From: Opitutaceae bacterium
GTDB taxonomy: Bacteria; Verrucomicrobiota; Verrucomicrobiia; Opitutales; Opitutaceae
Direction of reading: 5' to 3'
Length of the DNA: 64,000 nucleotides
NCBI GenBank assembly: GCA_027485815.1
Contig: JAIXQE010000147.1
Location: 1 to 64,000 of the forward strand
Under the pieces are notes generated by a model that was given only the letters and a program-made list of their open reading frames with translations, was not told the origin of the DNA and did not search any database. The translations under genes were made by a program, and so were the position numbers. Positions 37,317 through 47,642 of the stretch are shown here, in pieces (position 1 is the stretch's first letter; each line of letters begins with the position of its first letter).

Positions 37317-39864
37317 GCTGGGGATCGTCCTCCGCCGCCGCGACCCGCAGCTTGCGGCGCGGGCGCACCTCAGGGGCCGGCAACTCAACATCCGGATTCT
37401 CGCCCTCCAGGCGGCCCAGAATCGTGCGCGCCCGGGCGATCACGGTCGGCGGCAGTCCGGCCAGGCGGGCGACCTGGATGCCGTAGCTGCGGTCGGCCGC
37501 CCCGGGCACGATCCGCCGGACGAAGAGGATCTCATCGTTCCACTCCTTCACGGCCACGGAGAAGTTCCGCAGGCGCGGCAGGTGCCGCTCCAGTTGCGTC
37601 AGTTCCTGGTAATGGGTCGCGAACAGGGTCCGCGGCCCCCGCTCCGGGCCCTGGTGCAGGTGTTCGACCACCGCCCAAGCGATCGCGAGGCCATCGTAGG
37701 TCGAGGTGCCGCGCCCGATCTCATCGAGGATGATCAGCGAGCGCTCGGTCGCGTTGTTCAGGATGTTCGCGGTCTCGTTCATCTCGACCATGAAGGTCGA
37801 GTTGCCTCGCGCCAGGTCGTCGCTCGCCCCCACGCGCGAGAAGATCCGGTCGACCAGCCCGACCCGGCACCGCCGCGCCGGGACCCAGCACCCGATCTGC
37901 GCGAGCAGGGTGATCAGGGCCACCTGCCGGATGTAGGTTGATTTGCCGGCCATGTTCGGGCCGGTGAGGAGCATCAGCTGCGCCTCGTCCGCCCGCAGCT
38001 GGGTGTCATTTGGCACAAACCCCGCCGTGCCCCCGAGTGCGACGGCGGCGTCCGGGGCCCGCAGCACCTGCTCCACGACGGGGTGTCGCCCCTCCGTGAT
38101 CTCGAGCGTCTCGCCCTCATCGAGTTCAGGCCGGCAGTAATCCCATTCGCGGGCCAGCAGCGACCAACCCGCCAGCACGTCGAGCTCGGCCAGGGTCTCG
38201 GCGGTCCGCATCAGGGAGAGGGCCTCGTCCAGCACGGCCGCGACCAAGGCGGAGAACAGCTCCAGTTCCCGCGCCTGCGCCCCCTCCTCGGCGTGGAAGA
38301 TCTCCTTCTCCTTCGCCCGCAGCGCCTCGGTGACGTAGCGCTCGCCCCCCACGGTGGTCTGGCGCCGGATGTAGTCGGCCGGCACGAGGTGCAGGTTCGC
38401 CTTGGTGACCTCGATGTAATACCCGAAGTTCTGGGTGAAGCGCACCTTCAGGCTGCGGATCCCGGTGCGCTCCTGCTCCGTGCGCTCGAGGTCCGAAAGC
38501 CAGGTGCGGTTGCCGCTGGTCAACGCGCGCAGGCGGTCCAGCTCGGCATCGTGCCCGGCCCGGATGAAGTTGCCGTCGGCCAGATCATTCGGGAGCTCCT
38601 CCGCCAAGCCGCGGCGCAGCAGGTCCAGCAATGCCGGTTGCTCGGTCAGGGTCGTCGCCGCGCCGGCCAACGGGGATTCCGGACCGAAGGCCGCCAGCAC
38701 CGCCCGCAGCCCCGGCAAGCGCTCGAGCGTGTCGCGGACGCCGCCCAGTTCGCGGGGGTTGCGGAGCCGATTCTGCAGCCGGCCGAGGATGCGGGGAATG
38801 TCGCGCACCGCTTGCAGGAGCTCGTGCAGCTCGCCGAGGCGCAGTGGCTGCGTCAGCAGGTCGCCGACGATCGCCTGGCGCCGCCGGATCTCCGGCAAAT
38901 CCAGGGTGGGCGCCGCGAGCCAGCGCTCGAGGAGCCGCGCGCCGGCGGCGGTGGCGGTGCGGTTGACCGCGTGCAGGAGCGAGCCTTCGCGTGACCCGCG
39001 GCTCGAGCTGAAGATCTCGAGGTTGCGCAGGGTGGCGGGATCCAGGAGGAGCGCCCGGCCGCTGCGGTACTCCTGCAGCCGGGAGAGGTTCTCCGGGCGT
39101 GCGCGGAGATTCTCGGTCACGTACTGCACCAGCGCGCCGGCCGGCCCGAGTCCGGGGTGGTCGGCCGCGAGGCCGAACCCCTCGAGGTTGAGCACGCGTA
39201 GCGCGTCCTGCACGGCCCGGGCCCCCGCCCGCACGTCGAAGTGGTAGCCCGGGAGCTCCGAGACGAGCCGCTCTGCGGCGAAGGCGTGGAGGGCCCGCAG
39301 CCCTGCTTCCTCGGCGGGCGCCGCGGCCCAGCGCTCGCGCTCCCCCTCGATCACCAGCAACTCAGCCGGGGCGAGTGCGGTGAGCACCGGCAGCAGGTTC
39401 GCCGGCCGGGGATCGCTCGCCACGCGGAACTCGCCGGTCGAGAGGTCGAGCCACGCCGCATGCAGGCCCGTGCGGTCCGCCACCACCGCAGCGAGGTAGT
39501 GATTGCGCCCCGCCTCCAACTGGCCGGGGGCGAGGGTGGTGCCGGGGGAGAGAATGCGCGTGAGCTGGCGGCGCACCAGCTTGCCCGCCTTGGCCGGTTC
39601 CGCCTGGTCGCAGAGCGCCACCTTGCGGCCCGCGGCCAGCAGCTTGGTCACATAACCATCCACCGCATGCGCCGGCAGGCCAGCCATCGGGACGTCGTTC
39701 CGGCGGGTCAGCGTCAGGCCCAGCAGGCGCGAGGCGGCCACCGCGTCGTCGAAGAACAGCTCGAAGAAATCTCCCAGCCGGAAAAGCAGCAGGGTGTCCT
39801 TCGGGAGGCCGCGGCGCACCTCGAAGTACTGCTGCATCATGGGCGTGAGCTTCGCGTCCGACAT
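37303..39864 (-). CDS. mutS: DNA mismatch repair protein MutS
   Basis: An 853-residue mismatch-recognition ATPase. The N-terminus contains the mismatch-probing motif (LLLFRLGDFFELFFDDA, where the Phe-x-Glu wedge appears as FFELF) after MSDAKLTPMMQQYFEVRR. The C-terminal ATPase shows Walker A TGPNMAGKST, IFSRVGASDDLARGNSTFMV, Walker B LIILDEIGRGTSTYDGLAIA and ATHYQELTQLE. I chose the ATG at 39864; an upstream in-frame ATG adds 12 residues. Full length for MutS1. The partner mutL is not in the window. Confidence 0.97.
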   Translation of the reverse strand: MSDAKLTPMMQQYFEVRRGLPKDTLLLFRLGDFFELFFDDAVAASRLLGLTLTRRNDVPMAGLPAHAVDGYVTKLLAAGRKVALCDQAEPAKAGKLVRRQLTRILSPGTTLAPGQLEAGRNHYLAAVVADRTGLHAAWLDLSTGEFRVASDPRPANLLPVLTALAPAELLVIEGERERWAAAPAEEAGLRALHAFAAERLVSELPGYHFDVRAGARAVQDALRVLNLEGFGLAADHPGLGPAGALVQYVTENLRARPENLSRLQEYRSGRALLLDPATLRNLEIFSSSRGSREGSLLHAVNRTATAAGARLLERWLAAPTLDLPEIRRRQAIVGDLLTQPLRLGELHELLQAVRDIPRILGRLQNRLRNPRELGGVRDTLERLPGLRAVLAAFGPESPLAGAATTLTEQPALLDLLRRGLAEELPNDLADGNFIRAGHDAELDRLRALTSGNRTWLSDLERTEQERTGIRSLKVRFTQNFGYYIEVTKANLHLVPADYIRRQTTVGGERYVTEALRAKEKEIFHAEEGAQARELELFSALVAAVLDEALSLMRTAETLAELDVLAGWSLLAREWDYCRPELDEGETLEITEGRHPVVEQVLRAPDAAVALGGTAGFVPNDTQLRADEAQLMLLTGPNMAGKSTYIRQVALITLLAQIGCWVPARRCRVGLVDRIFSRVGASDDLARGNSTFMVEMNETANILNNATERSLIILDEIGRGTSTYDGLAIAWAVVEHLHQGPERGPRTLFATHYQELTQLERHLPRLRNFSVAVKEWNDEILFVRRIVPGAADRSYGIQVARLAGLPPTVIARARTILGRLEGENPDVELPAPEVRPRRKLRVAAAEDDPQLSLL

Positions 39865-39942
39865 CCGGGCGAGACGAAGGACGCCGCGGCGCGGAGGCAA
39901 GCTCCGGGCTACCCCGGGCCGCCCCGAAAATGTGGGCCCGCT

Positions 39943-41430
39943 TCAGCGCGACGCTGCGGGCAGGCGGAGGGGGCCAGGATCCGAGACCCAGCCGGCCGGC
40001 CGCTGGCCGCGGCCGGGGCGGTCCGTGTCCCCCAGTTCCACGCGTGCGCTTTCCGCGGCCCGCAGCAGCCGGGCCACGACCTCGGGCTGCTGGGCGTGGA
40101 GGTCCCGCGTTTCCCCCGGGTCCCGCGTTACGTCGTACAGTTGCGCCCGGCGCGGGCCGCCCGCCTTGCCGGCGGTTCCCGTCGCCCGGGCCGGGAGCGC
40201 GAGGTGCAGCTTCCATGGCCCGGAGCGCACGGCCTGCAGCTGCTCGCCCTGATAATAGAAGAAGGCTTCGTGTGGGCTGCGGGCGCCGGTTTCGCCCGCG
40301 AGCAGCGGCCAAACGTCCAGCCCGTCGATCGCCTGTGCCGGCAGGCGGCCGCCGGCAAGGCGGACGAACGTGGGCAGGACGTCCATCAGGGTGGTGAGCT
40401 CCGCGCATTCCCGCCCAGCCGGCACGCGCCCCGGCGCCCAGACGATCCCCGGGACGCGCATCCCGCCCTCGCTGGTGGTGTAGCCCCAGCCCCCGAGGGG
40501 CAGGTTGCTGCCCTGCACCGGATCACGGCGCGGCGCCCCATTGTCCGAGGTCCAGAGGACCACGGTATGCTCCGCCAGTCCCGCGGTGCGCACGGCGGCC
40601 AGGATCTGCCCGGCGGCCCAGTCGAGCTCCTCGACCGCGTCGCCCCACGCGCCGTGGCGCGAGCGACCGCGGAAGGCCGGGCTGGAATGAGGGGCCCGGG
40701 TGCTGCCCGGCATCGCGTGGGCCACGTAAAGGAAGAACGGACGGTCCCGGTGCTCGCGGATGAAGCGCACCGCCGCCTCGGCCTCACGCGCGGTGAGGTA
40801 GTCGCGGTCCACCGGGGCCTCGATCACCTCCTCGTTGCGCAGCAGCGGGAGATCTGGCCACGGCTGGCCGTCGCGCGGGGTCATGTCGTCGCTGTAGGGG
40901 ACGCCGAGGTACGACGCAAAGCCCTGCCGCGTCGGCAGAAACGGCGCCTGATCGCCGAGGTGCCACTTGCCGATCATCGCGGTGGCGTAGCCGCTTTCCC
41001 GCAGCAGTTCCGCGATGGTCTCCTCGGCCGGATGCAGCCCGATCGGCTCCACGGGTTGGAGCACGGCCCCGCCCCGCGCATTGCGATGCAGGTTCACCCG
41101 GCGGGGATAGGAGCCGGTCAGCAGGGCGGCGCGGGACGGCGTGCAAACCCCGCTCGCGGCGTAAAGGTGGGTGAGGCGCGTTCCCTCGCGCGCCATCCGG
41201 TCGAGTTCCGGGGTGCGGTGCAGGTTCGAGCCGAAGGGCCCCGTATCGCCGTAACCGAGGTTGTCGCACAACAGCACGATCAGGTTCGGCGGGCGGGGCA
41301 CCGGAGCGGTCGCGGCGGCGGCGATCGGGGTGAGCGTGGCCAGCAGGGCGGCGACCAGCGGGAGCACTCGCGCTCCCCGGCGGCCCCCGGGGGACTGGCT
41401 GCCACCGCAGGAGAGGGGCGAGAAAGGCAC
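39943..41430 (-). CDS. Secreted arylsulfatase A-like sulfatase
   Basis: About 495 residues from a GTG at 41430; other possible starts are GTGs at 41508 and 41367, all leaving a hydrophobic export segment (VLPLVAALLATLTPIAAAAT). The formylglycine motif is CTPSRAALLTGSYPRRV, with the metal-binding DN in IVLLCDNLGYGDTG and GKWHLGDQ as the conserved Lys/His site; VVLWTSDNGAPRRD is the second metal site. This is the arylsulfatase A/N-acetylgalactosamine-6-sulfatase-like branch and differs clearly from the sulfatase at 3556-5076. The substrate is unknown; sulfated glycans are likely. Confidence 0.9.
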   Translation of the reverse strand: MPFSPLSCGGSQSPGGRRGARVLPLVAALLATLTPIAAAATAPVPRPPNLIVLLCDNLGYGDTGPFGSNLHRTPELDRMAREGTRLTHLYAASGVCTPSRAALLTGSYPRRVNLHRNARGGAVLQPVEPIGLHPAEETIAELLRESGYATAMIGKWHLGDQAPFLPTRQGFASYLGVPYSDDMTPRDGQPWPDLPLLRNEEVIEAPVDRDYLTAREAEAAVRFIREHRDRPFFLYVAHAMPGSTRAPHSSPAFRGRSRHGAWGDAVEELDWAAGQILAAVRTAGLAEHTVVLWTSDNGAPRRDPVQGSNLPLGGWGYTTSEGGMRVPGIVWAPGRVPAGRECAELTTLMDVLPTFVRLAGGRLPAQAIDGLDVWPLLAGETGARSPHEAFFYYQGEQLQAVRSGPWKLHLALPARATGTAGKAGGPRRAQLYDVTRDPGETRDLHAQQPEVVARLLRAAESARVELGDTDRPGRGQRPAGWVSDPGPLRLPAASR

Positions 41431-41568
41431 GCGGGGAACGTGGCCGACGGCGGCCGGGCGGGTCAAGTTGCGCCCCCGGTGCCCGTTACGATTCAGCGCC
41501 GGACGCACATTACGTTGGACAGCCGGGGGCGGCCGGCTAGGTGTTCACCAGTTACTCACACCCTACCG

Positions 41569-43080
41569 ATGGAACACATGCGTGGGGCGGAAGCCCCGGT
41601 CTCGCGGTTCAAGGTCTCGGCCAAGGTGAAGACGTTCGTCCTCGATACGAACGTCCTCCTCCACGATCCCCAGTGCATCCTGAAGTTCCAGGACAACAAC
41701 CTGGCGATCCCGGTGGAAGTGCTCGAGGAACTCGACGCCATCAAGGGCGAACAGTCCACGGAGCGCGGCCGCAACGCGCGGCGCGTCCACCGGATGCTGC
41801 AGGAACTGCTGCCCGACACCCGTTCGATGCACGAGGGCGTCGAACTCGAGACCGGCGGCACGCTCTCCATCATCATCAACCCCTACCTGCTGAACCCGGG
41901 ACATTGGTCGCCGGCCATGGATCGGTTGCGGGCGATTCTGCCGGACCTCAGCAAGAAGGATAACCGCATCCTCGCCTGCGCGCTGTTCGTGCAGGAGCGC
42001 TTCCCGCCGCCGACGATCCTCGTCACGAAGGACGTCAATGTGCAGCTGAAGGCCCGCGCGGTCGGGCTCGAATCCCAGGACTACCTCAACGACAAGGTCC
42101 CGGCTTCCGACGACGAGGCCAGCTACCGCGAGGTCGCGCTCGACCAGTACGAATTGCAGCGCTTCTGCTCGGAGGGCGCCTATGCGCTGTCCGCCTCCGC
42201 CGCGGCGCCGCTGTTTCTCAACGAGTACGTCCTGCTGCGTTCGCCCGAGGGCAAGACGATGCCCGCCCGTCATTACGGGGAGGGTGTCCTCCGCCGCCTG
42301 AAACTGCCCGACTTCGTGAAGGCGCCGGGCGGCATTCCCATCCGCGCGCGCAACCTTGAGCAGCAATTCCTGATGGACGCCCTGCTCGACGAGGGGATCT
42401 CGTTGATCACCTGCTTCGGCAAGGCGGGCACGGGCAAGACGCTGCTCTCCACCGCCTGCGCGCTGCATCAGCTGCAGGACGACCACTGCCGGTACGACGG
42501 ACTCTCGATTTCCCGGCCGATCATCAGCCTGGGCAAGGACCTGGGTTTCCTGCCGGGTTCGCTGGAAGAGAAGATGCGCCCGTGGCTGCAGCCCTATCAC
42601 GATGCCCTGGAGGTCCTGATCCCCTCGAAGCCGCCCAAGGATCCGCAGTTCGCCGCCAAGAAGGTGGCGCGGCGCAAGGGAAAGCGGCCGGAGATCGTGC
42701 CGCCACCCGCGCCCGCACCGTCCGGCGCGCCGGGCGCGGCCCTCAAGCCCTACGAGCGTTTGCTGCGGAGCGGGATGGTGGAGATCGAGGCCCTCGCCTT
42801 CATCCGCGGCCGCTCGATCGCGCGCCGATTCTTCATCCTCGATGAGGCCCAGCAGCTCACGCCCCACGAGGTCAAGACGGTCATCACCCGCATCAGCGAG
42901 GGTTCCAAGATTGTGCTGATCGGCGACCCCGCCCAGATCGACAACCCTTACGTCGACGCCCGCAGCAACGGCCTAGTCTACTGCCACAACCGGATGAAGG
43001 GCCAACCCCTCGCCGCCCACGTGAAGCTCACCAAGGGCGAACGCTCCCGCCTCGCCGAACTGGCCGCCGATCTGCTCTAG
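41569..43080 (+). CDS. PIN domain-PhoH ATPase
   Basis: A 503-residue protein with an N-terminal PIN nuclease domain (TFVLDTNVLLHDP about residues 22-34, LEELDAIKGEQ, KKDNRILACALF, LVTKDVNVQLKA with the conserved Asp residues) joined to a PhoH ATPase (Walker A CFGKAGTGKTLL at about 281-292, LGFLPGSLEEKMRPW, Walker B RRFFILDEAQQLTPHE, IGDPAQIDNPYVD). This is the PIN-PhoH architecture (YlaK-like), linked to RNA metabolism. A Lys/Pro-rich insert (KKVARRKGKRPEIVPPPAPA) interrupts the PhoH domain. The ATG at 41569 is used; an ATG at 41578 is also possible. Confidence 0.93.
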   Translation: MEHMRGAEAPVSRFKVSAKVKTFVLDTNVLLHDPQCILKFQDNNLAIPVEVLEELDAIKGEQSTERGRNARRVHRMLQELLPDTRSMHEGVELETGGTLSIIINPYLLNPGHWSPAMDRLRAILPDLSKKDNRILACALFVQERFPPPTILVTKDVNVQLKARAVGLESQDYLNDKVPASDDEASYREVALDQYELQRFCSEGAYALSASAAAPLFLNEYVLLRSPEGKTMPARHYGEGVLRRLKLPDFVKAPGGIPIRARNLEQQFLMDALLDEGISLITCFGKAGTGKTLLSTACALHQLQDDHCRYDGLSISRPIISLGKDLGFLPGSLEEKMRPWLQPYHDALEVLIPSKPPKDPQFAAKKVARRKGKRPEIVPPPAPAPSGAPGAALKPYERLLRSGMVEIEALAFIRGRSIARRFFILDEAQQLTPHEVKTVITRISEGSKIVLIGDPAQIDNPYVDARSNGLVYCHNRMKGQPLAAHVKLTKGERSRLAELAADLL

Positions 43081-43097
43081 GCCCGCGGTCCTGTCCG

Positions 43098-45482
43098 TTA
43101 CGTCCGCTTGCTCCCCAGCAAGCCACGGAGGTCCGCCAGGCTCAGCTTCGCCGCCGCGGCGTCACTCGCCTCGAACACCTCGGCGAGCAGGGTCCGCTTT
43201 TCCTCCTGCAGCGCCAGCACGCGCTCCTCCACGGTCCCGGTCGCGATGAGCCTGTAGCTGGTGACCGTCCGGGTCTGACCGATCCGGTGCGCGCGATCGG
43301 TCGCCTGGGCTTCCGCCGCCGGATTCCACCACGGGTCCAGATGCACCACGGTATCCGCGGCCGTCAGGTTGAGCCCGGTCCCGCCCGCCTTCAGCGAAAG
43401 CAGGAACACCGGCACCCCGGGTTCGGACTGGAAACGGTCCACTTCCGCCTGCCGCTGCGAGGGGGACATCGTGCCGTCCAGCCGGCACCAGGGGATGCCC
43501 TGCGCCTCCAACTCCGTCCCGACGAGGTCCAGCAGGCGCGTGAACTGCGAGAAGACCAGCAGCCGGTGCCCGTCGTCGACGGCCTCCGCGAGCAGTTCGC
43601 GGAACGCCTCCAGCTTGGCGGAAACCGCGGCGTTCGAATCCTCCGGTAGGCTGGCCACCAGCCGCGGGTCGCAACAGATCTGGCGCAGGCGGAGCAGCTG
43701 GGTGAGCGCCGCGAGCCGCAACCGCGATTCGGCCGCGCCGGCCGCCGCGAGGTCGATCAGCTCCCGTTCGCTCTCCTGCTCGACCTTGCGGTAGAGAGTG
43801 GCCTGCGCCGGAGTCAGCTCCACCCAGAGGACCTGCTCGAGGCGCGGCGGTAACTCCGGAGCCACCGCCCGTTTGGTCCGTCGTAGCAGATAAGGTGCCG
43901 CCTGCCGGCGCAGCCGGTCGTCGTGCCAGGTCCGTTCCTCCGCGCTGAGACCGGCAGGCAGCCGCGGCAGGTAGCCGGGCAGCAGGAATTCAAGCAGCGA
44001 GCGCAGGTCCGCGAGCGAGTTCTCTAGCGGGGTACCGGTCAGGAGAAAACGCGTCCGCGCCCGCAGGGCCCGCAGCGCCGCCGCACTCTGCGAACGCCGG
44101 TTCTTGATGTGCTGGGCTTCGTCCGCCACCACCGCCGCGAACTCCACCCCGGCGAGCAGCTCCTGGTCCCGGGCGAGGGTACCGTAGCTGGTGATAAGCA
44201 GGTCCGTGCGCGTCAATTCGGTGGCGCGCGTCAGGCGCCCGGAACCGTGATGCACCTCCACGCGCAGCCCCGGCGTGAACCGGGCGGCTTCTCGGCGCCA
44301 ATTCTCGAGGAGGGAGGCCGGACACACCACCAGGGTGGTCCCGACGGGGCCGGACGCCGGCTGGTGCAGCGCGGCGAGGAACGCGAGGGCCTGCAGGGTC
44401 TTCCCGAGCCCCATCTCGTCCGCCAGGATCCCACCCAAACCGTGCCGGTGCAGGTGCCACAACCACGCCACCCCGAGGCGTTGGTAAGGACGAAGCAGGG
44501 CGTCGAGGGAGGCGGGCACCGGCGCGGGCTCCAGGGCGGACAGCCGTTCCACGGCTCCGGTCAGGCGCTGCCAATTGGCGGGCGGGCGGAAGCCCGGTGC
44601 GAACTCCTCCAGTAGTTCCGCGACCTCGGCTACCCGGCTCCGGGGCACCCGCTGGCGCGCCACCGGGGCCATCGCGACCCGGGGATCGCCGGCCAAGGCC
44701 TGCTGCGCCCGGACGAGACGGGCGCTGAGCTCCGGATCGATCAGCAGCACCCTTTCCTTAGCCTCCAGGTAGCCTCGACCTGCCGCGAGGGCAGCCCGCA
44801 GCTCGGCCTCCGTCACTCCCTCCGCCGCGAGACCCAACTCCACGTTGAACTGATTTCCGGCCGTCTCGACCTGCGCGGCCAGGCGCGCGGGCACGAGGTG
44901 GGCCGTCTGTCGCGTGAAGGCGGGCGTGAAGCGGGCGGCGAGCGCGCCGCGCAGGCGCTCACCGTGTCGCGCGAGGAACGAAAGCGTGCGGTGGCGGTCG
45001 CGCAGCCACCAACGTCCATTGGAAGGCTCCAGCAAAAACCCCGCCTCCTTCACCAGCGCCAACGCCTCCGTGTACTGCGGATGCTCACGCGACGGCAGGG
45101 TCAGCGCCAGGTAGTGCTCGGTGCCGTCCACCTCCAGCGGACGAGCCCCGTCCGGCACCCGGGCGCGGAGGTTCGGCCCGGACGTCACGGGCGCCGCGGG
45201 GGCCGTCGGTTCCCGCACGAGGTCATCGTGGCGCCAGACGACCGCTCGGCCATCCTCCACGAACACGCGCTGGCCCGCGACTGCCCGGCTCAATTCACCC
45301 AGTTGCCGACGCTTCAACTGCAGGACTCCCGGGGGCTGCGGTCCGCACCAGCGTTGCAACAATGCCAGCGCCGGCAGCAACTCCGCCGGCGGCGCCGCAC
45401 TGAGATCCAGCTCCACCCGCACGGCGACCGCATCCCGCGCGGCGGCGGCGACCAGGTTCGGCGGCAGGTGGATCCGGAGCAC
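43098..45482 (-). CDS. SNF2/SWI2-family helicase-like ATPase
   Basis: A 794-residue superfamily 2 translocase. The first half carries a family-specific N-terminal domain (no SWIM zinc motif seen). The ATPase core starts near residue 330: LRPYQRLGVAWLWHLH, Walker A ADEMGLGKTLQAL, VVCPASLLENWRREA, motif II VADEAQHIKN (DEAQ instead of DEAH), LLTGTPLENSLADL. The C-terminal helicase domain has VFSQFTRLLDL, FLLSLKAGGTGLNLTAAD, LDPWWNPAAEAQATDRAHRI and GQTRTVTSYRLIA. The start is a GTG at 45482. It is probably involved in DNA transactions; the specific target is unknown. Confidence 0.93.
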   Translation of the reverse strand: MLRIHLPPNLVAAAARDAVAVRVELDLSAAPPAELLPALALLQRWCGPQPPGVLQLKRRQLGELSRAVAGQRVFVEDGRAVVWRHDDLVREPTAPAAPVTSGPNLRARVPDGARPLEVDGTEHYLALTLPSREHPQYTEALALVKEAGFLLEPSNGRWWLRDRHRTLSFLARHGERLRGALAARFTPAFTRQTAHLVPARLAAQVETAGNQFNVELGLAAEGVTEAELRAALAAGRGYLEAKERVLLIDPELSARLVRAQQALAGDPRVAMAPVARQRVPRSRVAEVAELLEEFAPGFRPPANWQRLTGAVERLSALEPAPVPASLDALLRPYQRLGVAWLWHLHRHGLGGILADEMGLGKTLQALAFLAALHQPASGPVGTTLVVCPASLLENWRREAARFTPGLRVEVHHGSGRLTRATELTRTDLLITSYGTLARDQELLAGVEFAAVVADEAQHIKNRRSQSAAALRALRARTRFLLTGTPLENSLADLRSLLEFLLPGYLPRLPAGLSAEERTWHDDRLRRQAAPYLLRRTKRAVAPELPPRLEQVLWVELTPAQATLYRKVEQESERELIDLAAAGAAESRLRLAALTQLLRLRQICCDPRLVASLPEDSNAAVSAKLEAFRELLAEAVDDGHRLLVFSQFTRLLDLVGTELEAQGIPWCRLDGTMSPSQRQAEVDRFQSEPGVPVFLLSLKAGGTGLNLTAADTVVHLDPWWNPAAEAQATDRAHRIGQTRTVTSYRLIATGTVEERVLALQEEKRTLLAEVFEASDAAAAKLSLADLRGLLGSKRT

Positions 45483-45626
45483 TCCGCCAGCCAGCGAGCG
45501 GCGCGACCGACCCGCAAGTGCTTACTGCGCGGCGACCCTTACCGTGGGAAAAGTTCCCTCGGCGCAGCAGATAAACTTATTCACAGGATGACTCCGGCTG
45601 CTGGCCGCCGGGTCTCAGGGTGCGTT

Positions 45627-46133
45627 ATGCCCAAACTCCCACAAAGCCCCGCGTGCGCCGTTCTCCGGACCGGCTTGCGCCTGTTTGTCCTCTCGGTGCT
45701 CGTCGAAACGGTGGAGGCCTCCCCGGACCGCGCTGCGACCCTCGAGGCGATTCGCCTGATCGAGAATCCCCGCAACGTCTCCCGCCCGGGTCCCGGCGGT
45801 GAACTCGGCCCCTGGCAGTTCAAGGCCGAGACCTGGCGGATGCACTCCAGCCGGCCGTTCACCGACGCGCTCGACCGCGACGAGGCGCTGCGGGTCGCTG
45901 GCCGGCACTACGACTGGATCTGCCGCGGTCTCGCCAAGGCCAGGCTGCCCCAGGACGCGTACCACGTGGCCCTCGCGTGGAACAGCGGCCTGGGTGCGGT
46001 GATCCGCCGCCAGGCCCCCTCACGCGCCCACCGCTACGCCGAACGCGCGGCCAATCTCGCCGAGACATTGAGCAAGGGCCCTTTGATGGCGGCCCACGAT
46101 CCGTCCCCGCCCGCGCTGGCGCGCGTGCCCTAA
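45627..46133 (+). CDS. Small exported lysozyme-like (transglycosylase-like) protein
   Basis: A 168-residue protein with a hydrophobic N-terminal segment (RTGLRLFVLSVLVETVEA). The following region resembles a soluble-lytic-transglycosylase/lysozyme fold: LEAIRLIENPRN with the candidate catalytic Glu, GGELGPWQFKAETW in the place of the usual G-(L/P)-x-Q motif, and YHVALAWNSGLGAV in place of the AYN-x-G motif. It is therefore a divergent peptidoglycan-active protein candidate, not a confirmed enzyme. It is a lone gene between two minus-strand neighbours. Confidence 0.7.
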   Translation: MPKLPQSPACAVLRTGLRLFVLSVLVETVEASPDRAATLEAIRLIENPRNVSRPGPGGELGPWQFKAETWRMHSSRPFTDALDRDEALRVAGRHYDWICRGLAKARLPQDAYHVALAWNSGLGAVIRRQAPSRAHRYAERAANLAETLSKGPLMAAHDPSPPALARVP

Positions 46134-46141
46134 GACCGACA

Positions 46142-46179
46142 GGACCCGGCGCGACAGGCTGAACCTGAGCGCCGGGTTC
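46142..46179. terminator. Inverted repeat between convergent genes
   Basis: ACCCGGCGC (46144-46152) pairs with GCGCCGGGT (46169-46177) around a 16-nt loop that itself contains CAGG/CCTG. It fills the 51-bp gap between convergent genes. No T-tract follows on the plus strand. Confidence 0.5.
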
Positions 46180-46184
46180 CCGGG

Positions 46185-47638
<1,454 letters not shown>

Positions 47639-47642
<4 letters not shown>

